Source of the DNA: Collinsella aerofaciens | Lineage (GTDB): Bacteria > Actinomycetota > Coriobacteriia > Coriobacteriales > Coriobacteriaceae | Assembly (NCBI RefSeq): GCF_015670795.1 | Contig: NZ_JADPCJ010000022.1 | Span: 1-41,821, forward strand | Reading direction: 5' to 3' | Length of the DNA stretch: 41,821 bases | Shown: in pieces, positions 36,359 through 41,821 of the stretch | How the letters are laid out: the number at the start of each line of letters is the position of its first letter | Numbering within the stretch: position 1 is the stretch's first letter | The notes under the pieces: generated by a model | Databases searched by the model: none | Told to the model about the DNA's origin: nothing | The model's input: the letters and a program-made list of their open reading frames with translations, nothing else | Position numbers and translations under genes: made by a program

Positions 36359-37999
36359 ATGATCGAAATCACCCAAGTCAACGTGTCGCTCGATGAAGCC
36401 GGCGATGAAAATACCTGCCTCATTGTTGGCAAGCGAGTCGCCAAGCGCATCCTACGTTGCAAGGACTCCGAGATCAAGTCCATCGAACTCCACCGCAAGT
36501 CAATCGACGCTCGCAAAAAACGAGACGTCCATTTTATCCTGAGCTTTCGTGTTGAGCTGACTAGTCCCCACCTCGAGCGAGAAGCGGTCGACAGCGTTGC
36601 CGAGCGTGACCGCTCGCGCGTACGCGCGATAGAAGACGATGAGCCTTCATTCCCCTCCCCCGTCTCCGACGCACCTCAAGAACGCCCTGTCGTTGTCGGC
36701 GCCGGATGCGCCGGCCTTTTCGCTGCGCTCACGCTCGCCAAAGCAGGTCTTAAGCCCTTGCTTATCGAGCGCGGCGACCCGGCATTTCGCCGCTCGCAGG
36801 CGATCGACCTCTTTCTAAAGGAGCGCATCCTCGACCCCGAGAGCAATATTCAGTTTGGTCTGGGCGGCGCGGGGACCTTCTCGGACGGCAAGCTCAATAC
36901 GGGAACAAAAAATCCCGCCCATCGCCTTATCCTCGAAACCTTCGTCGAGGCGGGTGCGCCCCGCGATATTCTGTGGGATGCCAAGCCGCACATTGGCTCC
37001 GACATCCTTCCCAAGGTTGTCACCGCTATATCCCAGCGCATCGAGCAGCTCGGAGGTGTCGTCCGTTATCGAACGAAGCTCGTCGACATTCGCATCGACG
37101 CGTCTGGCGCCATCACCGGTATTGATGTCCAATCGTCCCAAGACGCCGCTTACGAGCCAATCGAGACAAAGCACCTCATCCTCGCCTGCGGGCATTCTGC
37201 TCGCGATATTTTTGAGCTCCTTAAGGACCACAACGTGGCCCTCGCACAAAAGACCTTTGCCATGGGCGTTCGCATCGAGCATCCGCAACGCGACATCGAC
37301 AGAGCCCAATATGGAGCCTCGGCGGGACATCCAGCGCTCGGGGCGGCCCCCTACAAACTTGTTGCCCATCTTCCCAACGGCCGCAGCGTGTTCTCGTTTT
37401 GCATGTGCCCCGGCGGACAGGTTGTTGCCGCCTCTTCAGAACCGTGCCATCTGTGCGTCAACGGGGCCAGTCTCAATGCCCGCGACGGACGCAACGCAAA
37501 TGCCGCCCTGCTCGTTAACGTCACGCCTGAAGACCTTCCCAACGATGACCCGCTCGCCGGCATCGAGCTCCAGCGTGCCTGCGAGGCGGCCGCCTATCGC
37601 CTGGGCGGTTCCAACTGGAACGCACCGGCACAACTCGTCGGAGATTTCCTCGCAGGACGCGCCAGCAAGGCGCCCGGAAAGGTAAAGCCCACCTATCCGC
37701 TCGGTGTGACCTGGACGGCAATTGACGAAGCCCTACCGCAGCATATCGTCGAGTCGCTCCGCCTGGGACTTCCCCTACTCGGAAAAAAGCTACGAGGCTA
37801 CGACCGTCCCGATGCCGTTCTTACCGGCGTGGAGACTCGTTCGAGCTCACCGGTCACTGTTACCCGAGACCGAACGTGCCATGCCGTGTCGGCCCCGGGC
37901 CTCTACCCTTGTGGTGAGGGAGCTGGATATGCCGGCGGCATCATGAGCGCGGCCACCGACGGCATCCGTTGTGCTGAAGCCCTGATCGCAGACCTCTAA
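36359..37999 (+). CDS. FAD-dependent dehydrogenase (COG2509-like)
   Basis: The 546 residues begin with an N-terminal alpha/beta domain of about 90 residues (VNVSLDEAGDE ... KSIELHRKSIDARKK) seen in this family, followed by a flavin domain with VVVGAGCAGLFAALTLAKAG and NIQFGLGGAGTFSDGKLNTG. YPCGEGAGYAGGIMSAATDG near the C-terminus closes the FAD site. The natural reaction is not established for the family. The start at 36359 follows TAAGGAG; a longer frame would run back through the terminator. It converges on uvrB across a shared terminator. Confidence 0.87.
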   Translation: MIEITQVNVSLDEAGDENTCLIVGKRVAKRILRCKDSEIKSIELHRKSIDARKKRDVHFILSFRVELTSPHLEREAVDSVAERDRSRVRAIEDDEPSFPSPVSDAPQERPVVVGAGCAGLFAALTLAKAGLKPLLIERGDPAFRRSQAIDLFLKERILDPESNIQFGLGGAGTFSDGKLNTGTKNPAHRLILETFVEAGAPRDILWDAKPHIGSDILPKVVTAISQRIEQLGGVVRYRTKLVDIRIDASGAITGIDVQSSQDAAYEPIETKHLILACGHSARDIFELLKDHNVALAQKTFAMGVRIEHPQRDIDRAQYGASAGHPALGAAPYKLVAHLPNGRSVFSFCMCPGGQVVAASSEPCHLCVNGASLNARDGRNANAALLVNVTPEDLPNDDPLAGIELQRACEAAAYRLGGSNWNAPAQLVGDFLAGRASKAPGKVKPTYPLGVTWTAIDEALPQHIVESLRLGLPLLGKKLRGYDRPDAVLTGVETRSSSPVTVTRDRTCHAVSAPGLYPCGEGAGYAGGIMSAATDGIRCAEALIADL

Positions 38000-38027
38000 C
38001 GCACAAATTCCAGCGCGCAAAAGACAT

Positions 38028-38059
38028 AGGCCCCGAGCTCCACAGAGAACTCGGGGCCT
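38028..38059. terminator. Bidirectional terminator between converging genes
   Basis: AGGCCCCGAG / CTCGGGGCCT is a perfect 10-bp stem with a 12-base loop, midway between the stops at 37999 and 38065. T-rich tracts are short on both sides. Confidence 0.8.
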
Positions 38060-38064
38060 GTTCG

Positions 38065-40305
38065 CTATTTCTTAAACCGTGCACCCTGGCGTTTTCTGCC
38101 CGATGCGAACGTGGAACCCTTGCGGGCCTGCGAGCGTAAGCGCTCGATCGTCTCGTCCTCAGACGCACCCTCGAGCATCGCCCGAATCTGAACGACGGCA
38201 TCGCGCAGGCGCGCCGCCTCCTCAAAGTCCATAGCGGCAGAAGCGTTACGCATATCCTCTTCCATGGTTTCGACGATCCGCACAAGCTCGTCATGCGGCA
38301 GTTCTTCCAACTGCTCCGCAAGTGTCTGCTCGGGCGCCACCGTTTCCGGCACACCGCCCTCGCCCGACTCATCGGGCGTATAGAATGCGCCATGGCCAAG
38401 AGAGTCGCCCTTCGAGCGTCCCTTGGAGCCCACGGTTTTTTCGGCCTCGGCAATAAAACTTGAGATGTCGTTGATGGCCTTGCGCACTGTCTTGGGCACA
38501 ATGCCATGTTCTTCGTTATATGCCATCTGAATCTCACGACGGCGCTGCGTCTCCTCGATGGCCTCTTTCATCGAATCGGTCACAACGTCTGCATACATGA
38601 TGACTTCGCCATCGGCGTTACGGGCCGCACGGCCAATCGTCTGAATCAGCGAACGGCGGTTGCGCAAGAAGCCTTCCTTATCGGCATCGAGAATTGCCAC
38701 CAGTGAGACCTCGGGGAGATCCAAGCCCTCGCGAAGCAGGTTGATGCCAACGAGAACATCGATCTTGCCTTCGCGCAGCGTTCGCAGGATCTCGACACGG
38801 TCCATTGTCGCCGTATCAGAGTGCATGTAGTTGACCTTAATGCCGGCATCAAGCAGATGGTCGGTCAGGTCCTCGGCCATGCGCTTGGTGAGCGTGGTCA
38901 CCAGCACGCGCTCCTTGCGGGCCACGCGCTCGCGAATCTCGTCCTCAAGATCGTCAATCTGGCCTCGGACAGGACGAACGTCGATCTTGGGATCAAGCAG
39001 GCCGGTCGGACGAATGATCTGCTCAACGTCGTTTTGACTCACGCGCAACTCATAGTCGCCCGGCGTAGCCGAGACGTAGATGAACTGGGGAATCCTCGCC
39101 TCAAACTCATCGAAACGAAGCGGGCGGTTATCGAGCGCCGAGGGCAGGCGAAAACCGTGTTCCACCAGCGTCACCTTACGCGAGCGGTCACCTTCGTGCA
39201 TGCCGCGAATCTGCGGCACCGTCACATGGCTCTCATCGATGATGCAGAGCATATCCTTGGGAAAGTAATCGATTAGGGTAAACGGCGGCTCGCCCGGTTT
39301 GCGACCGTCCAGATGACGCGAGTAGTTCTCGATGCCGTTGCAAAAGCCCATCGTCTCGAGCATCTCAAGATCATAATCGGTGCGCTGCTGCAGACGCTGC
39401 GCCTCGAGCAACTTGTCGGTCGCCTTGAGCTCTGTGACGCGCTTCTCGCACTCTTCGCTGATCGATTTCAGAGCCGCCTTGACCTTCGGCTTCTCGGTCA
39501 CGTAGTGCGATGCCGGCCATACGGGGATGGCCTCGTACTCACGAAGCATCTCACCGGTGACCTCATCGATCTCGGCAATCAACTCGACCTCGTCGCCAAA
39601 AAACTCAAACCGCAATGGATGCTCGGCATAAGGCGGATACACGTCGACAACATCGCCGCGCACGCGGAACGTGCCGCGTGCCAGGTCATAGTCATTACGA
39701 TCATATTGAATGTCGATAAGTGCATGGATAAAGTCATCGCGCTCGAGCGGCACCTTCTTGTCGACGTTTGGAGCTAGGCCCGCATAGTCCTCTGGAGAGC
39801 CAATGCCATAGATACACGAGACCGATGCAACGACGATCACATCGCGTCGAGAGAGCAGTGACGCGGTCGCCTGATGGCGCAGCATCTCGACCTCTTCGTT
39901 AATCGAGGAGTCTTTCTCGATATATGTATCGCTTTGTGGCACATACGCCTCGGGCTGATAGTAGTCGTAGTACGAGACGAAGTAGACCACAGCGTTATTG
40001 GGAAAGAACTCTTTGAGCTCGCTCGCAAGCTGAGCGGCGAGCGTTTTATTCGGAGCCATGACAAGGGTCGGCTTACCCAAGGCCTCAATGGTTTTGGCCA
40101 TCGTAAAAGTCTTACCCGAACCAGTCACACCCAGCAAAACCTGATAGCGGTCTCCGTCCCTCACGCCCCGTACAAGCGACTCAATGGCCTTAGGCTGGGA
40201 ACCAGCGGGCTCGTATGGAGACACGACCTTAAACGGCACATCAGCGCCCTCAACGCCAAAGCGCTTAAGTTCACCACCAACGCGTTCTACTTCAAATTCC
40301 GCCAT
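38065..40305 (-). CDS. uvrB: Excinuclease ABC subunit B
   Basis: UvrB is the damage-verifying helicase-like subunit. The 746 residues have Walker A GVTGSGKT (59-66), the beta-hairpin [16 protein letters not shown] box, the helicase motif [17 protein letters not shown], and a C-terminal UVR motif ([13 protein letters not shown]) that contacts UvrC. An acidic and Gly-rich linker of about 60 residues before the UVR motif lengthens the protein beyond the usual 670. The start at 40305 follows AGGAG. It completes UvrABC within 16 kb. The upstream region has no clear LexA box. Confidence 0.97.
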   Translation of the reverse strand: MAEFEVERVGGELKRFGVEGADVPFKVVSPYEPAGSQPKAIESLVRGVRDGDRYQVLLGVTGSGKTFTMAKTIEALGKPTLVMAPNKTLAAQLASELKEFFPNNAVVYFVSYYDYYQPEAYVPQSDTYIEKDSSINEEVEMLRHQATASLLSRRDVIVVASVSCIYGIGSPEDYAGLAPNVDKKVPLERDDFIHALIDIQYDRNDYDLARGTFRVRGDVVDVYPPYAEHPLRFEFFGDEVELIAEIDEVTGEMLREYEAIPVWPASHYVTEKPKVKAALKSISEECEKRVTELKATDKLLEAQRLQQRTDYDLEMLETMGFCNGIENYSRHLDGRKPGEPPFTLIDYFPKDMLCIIDESHVTVPQIRGMHEGDRSRKVTLVEHGFRLPSALDNRPLRFDEFEARIPQFIYVSATPGDYELRVSQNDVEQIIRPTGLLDPKIDVRPVRGQIDDLEDEIRERVARKERVLVTTLTKRMAEDLTDHLLDAGIKVNYMHSDTATMDRVEILRTLREGKIDVLVGINLLREGLDLPEVSLVAILDADKEGFLRNRRSLIQTIGRAARNADGEVIMYADVVTDSMKEAIEETQRRREIQMAYNEEHGIVPKTVRKAINDISSFIAEAEKTVGSKGRSKGDSLGHGAFYTPDESGEGGVPETVAPEQTLAEQLEELPHDELVRIVETMEEDMRNASAAMDFEEAARLRDAVVQIRAMLEGASEDETIERLRSQARKGSTFASGRKRQGARFKK

Positions 40306-40356
40306 GGATACTCCTAACTCATACATCTGCAGTATACGCAGGCGGTGGGCTTAGTC

Positions 40357-40938
40357 CTATACGAACCGATCGGGATAGAGAGTCTTATATCGAACCCAGG
40401 CATTATTGACGCGGATCAGATAAGCCTGCGTCTCGGGAAAGGTGATTGCATTATGAAGCGACGTACTCTGCTGCGCCCATCCGTCGACATTGCCCATGCC
40501 GGCGTTATAGGCGGCAATGGCACTGTCAGTCGACCCGTTAAAATACGCTAGAAGATACGAGAGATACGCACAGCCAAACTCGATATTCGTAGCCGGATCG
40601 TTAAGGTTGTCGGCCGAATACTCGCCACCGTCGACAAGGCCTTTGGCGATCATATCCTGGGCAGTCTCGGGCATCAGCTGCATCAATCCCTGAGCACCCT
40701 GATTCGACTCGGCCTCGGAATCCCAATTCGATTCAGACTTAATGACAGCGCACACCAGATACGGATCCAGATTATGCGAAATACTGGATTGCTTTACATA
40801 CGCCTCGTAGTCAATCGGATACAGCGGCTTAAAGAAAGCGGCAGGAGCATACGAGTAAACGAATGAGATAAGGCCGAAGGCAAAAACGGTAGCCAGCGGT
40901 ATAAGGCGATACCACGTAAGGAAACGTGTCTTAGGCAT
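40357..40938 (-). CDS. Membrane-anchored lytic transglycosylase (SLT domain)
   Basis: It probably cleaves peptidoglycan glycan strands at the cell surface. The 193 residues have one N-terminal membrane span (LIPLATVFAFGLISFVYSY) and a Slt-type lysozyme-fold domain. Catalytic Glu69 is in AVIKSESNWD, then GAQGLMQLMPETA and AIAAYNAGMGNV follow, all typical of the SLT family. Its ATG lies inside coaE, overlapping by 8 bases (ATGCCTAA), with AAGGAGG upstream. The same pairing of coaE and an SLT gene suggests simple co-expression; no functional link is evident. Confidence 0.92.
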   Translation of the reverse strand: MPKTRFLTWYRLIPLATVFAFGLISFVYSYAPAAFFKPLYPIDYEAYVKQSSISHNLDPYLVCAVIKSESNWDSEAESNQGAQGLMQLMPETAQDMIAKGLVDGGEYSADNLNDPATNIEFGCAYLSYLLAYFNGSTDSAIAAYNAGMGNVDGWAQQSTSLHNAITFPETQAYLIRVNNAWVRYKTLYPDRFV

Positions 40939-41572
40939 CGGCCTCCTCCTTATCCACTACATCCCCGAACCCATGGCACGAAAGCCATGCGTCCAGTTGT
41001 TCAAAGAGCGAGTTATCGTCTGCCGCATTGTCAATCACAGTTGTAGCGAGATTGCACAGCGCAGACTCTTCGGGCTGGCAAGCAGAACGGGCATCGAAAT
41101 CAGATGGCTCCATGCCACGTTGAATAGCGCGCTCGCGACGAACTGACAAAGGGGCGCTGATGACCAAAATTTCATCAGCCAAGCCAAATGCATCCTCAAA
41201 ACCAGTCGGAGCAGAAACCTCGACCACCGCAAAGGGATAACGGGGAGACGAAACCGTACAACAAACCGGATCGAGAATCCTAAGCGAAAGCTGTTCAATG
41301 AGAACGGGATGCACAATGCCATTGAGCCGTGCGACCGAATCAGGAGAAGCAAAAGCTCGAGAAGCGAGGATGTTGCGGCGAATGCCGCCATCCTCATCCA
41401 AAATGTCCCAACCGAATTCATCCGCGAGAGCATTGACGATATCAGAGCCCGGCACATACAGCGATTTTGCAAGCTCATCCAGATCGATTAGCATAGCGCC
41501 ACGAGATTCGAAATAGCGGCAGGCAGTCGACTTACCCGAAGCAATATTGCCCAAGACAAATACGGTAAACAT
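40931..41572 (-). CDS. coaE: Dephospho-CoA kinase
   Basis: It catalyses the last step of coenzyme A synthesis, phosphorylating the 3'-OH of dephospho-CoA. The 213 residues have the P-loop GNIASGKS (8-15), the LIDLDELAKSLYVPG motif that binds substrate, and VVEVSAPTGFE in place of the usual hydrophobic DVPLLFE segment. The C-terminal half diverges from the family core, so identity is good but not perfect. The ATG at 41572 follows AGGGAGG; a TTG one codon earlier is less likely. It leads a two-gene operon with the lytic transglycosylase. Confidence 0.86.
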   Translation of the reverse strand: MFTVFVLGNIASGKSTACRYFESRGAMLIDLDELAKSLYVPGSDIVNALADEFGWDILDEDGGIRRNILASRAFASPDSVARLNGIVHPVLIEQLSLRILDPVCCTVSSPRYPFAVVEVSAPTGFEDAFGLADEILVISAPLSVRRERAIQRGMEPSDFDARSACQPEESALCNLATTVIDNAADDNSLFEQLDAWLSCHGFGDVVDKEEADA

Positions 41573-41698
41573 CAAGCCCTCCCTAACGCCAATGCGAGTA
41601 ATTATCGCTCAAATACACTAGAAGGACTCAATATACAGCCAAACAGTAAGAGCGCATACGGGGGAACTAGGTCCCAAAGTACAACGTGTATATAACGC

Positions 41699-41731
41699 AA
41701 AAAAGGAGGAGGCCGCGAGGCCTCCCCCTTC
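41699..41731 (-). terminator. rRNA operon terminator
   Basis: GGGGGAGGCC / GGCCTCCTCC with a TCGC loop is followed on the minus strand by TTTTTTGCG. It lies about 30 bases after the 5S 3' end and closes the rrn operon that enters from the right. Confidence 0.9.
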
Positions 41732-41761
41732 TCAGTTCAAGCGTACGGCTCGGTGCCGTCC

Positions 41762-41821
41762 ACCGGTCAGCGGCGCCCTGGCCTCCCACGGGCTGACCCC
41801 GCAGTACTCTCGGCGCGATGG
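41762..41821 (-). rRNA. rrf: 5S ribosomal RNA, 3' part (cut by window edge)
   Basis: The reverse complement reads ...GAGAGTACTGCGGGG then CAGCCCGTGGGAGGCCAGGG and CGCCGCTGACC, the conserved 3' half of bacterial 5S rRNA (loop D/E helix and 3' strand of helix I). The exact 3' end is an estimate. It implies 16S and 23S genes just beyond the right edge on the same strand. Confidence 0.85.

Noticed and set aside
40363..40376. CGAAC-CGAT-CGG resembling half a LexA box near uvrB
   Set aside because: The right half-site does not match and the sequence lies within the end of the lytic transglycosylase gene.

Overview
The window looks like chromosomal DNA from a high-GC actinobacterium of the class Coriobacteriia, most likely Collinsella or a close relative. 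The grounds are WhiA and an actinobacterial-type RapZ next to gapA-pgk-tpiA-secG, AAGGAG-type ribosome binding sites, and a gut-style sialic acid operon. The genus is an inference from gene content; no database was consulted.

Layout, left to right. The 3' end of an unidentified + strand gene (1-129) ends at a bidirectional terminator. A peptide importer operon, oppA-oppB-oppC-oppD-oppF, runs leftward (6186 to 244). Next is a leftward housekeeping block: rapZ-whiA, then gapA-pgk-tpiA-gpmI-secG (13623 to 6478), covering lower glycolysis and a Sec subunit. A second leftward operon (24151 to 13722) encodes an Opp/Dpp-type importer whose second permease is fused to an ATPase, two CE7-family esterase paralogues, a sialate-lyase-type aldolase, a ROK kinase and NanE. 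Together these would import N-acetylneuraminate, perhaps O-acetylated, and convert it to N-acetylglucosamine 6-phosphate. Upstream lie uvrC, murJ, ybaK and uvrA (leftward). A short rightward group follows: an LTA-synthase-type membrane protein, Mrp, and two FAD-dependent oxidoreductases. uvrB, a lytic transglycosylase and coaE run leftward again, and the right edge enters the 3' end of a 5S rRNA gene, so an rrn operon lies just outside.

The most unusual signal is a pair of ~100-nt imperfect hairpins in two gaps of the sialic acid operon (14435-14532 and 15584-15689). They lie in opposite orientations. Read in matching orientation they share sequence blocks and internal loops, and their stems differ by paired, compensatory changes. 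This suggests a structured RNA family or a mobile RNA hairpin. Other notable points are a CE7 paralogue whose nucleophile serine is replaced by Glu, an importer ATPase that has lost the C-terminal cysteine motif, a near-consensus LexA box upstream of uvrA, LacI-type AAACGTTT palindromes upstream of both gapA and the sialic acid operon, and the catabolic operon lying between uvrC and rapZ, which are usually neighbours, with no yvcK present.
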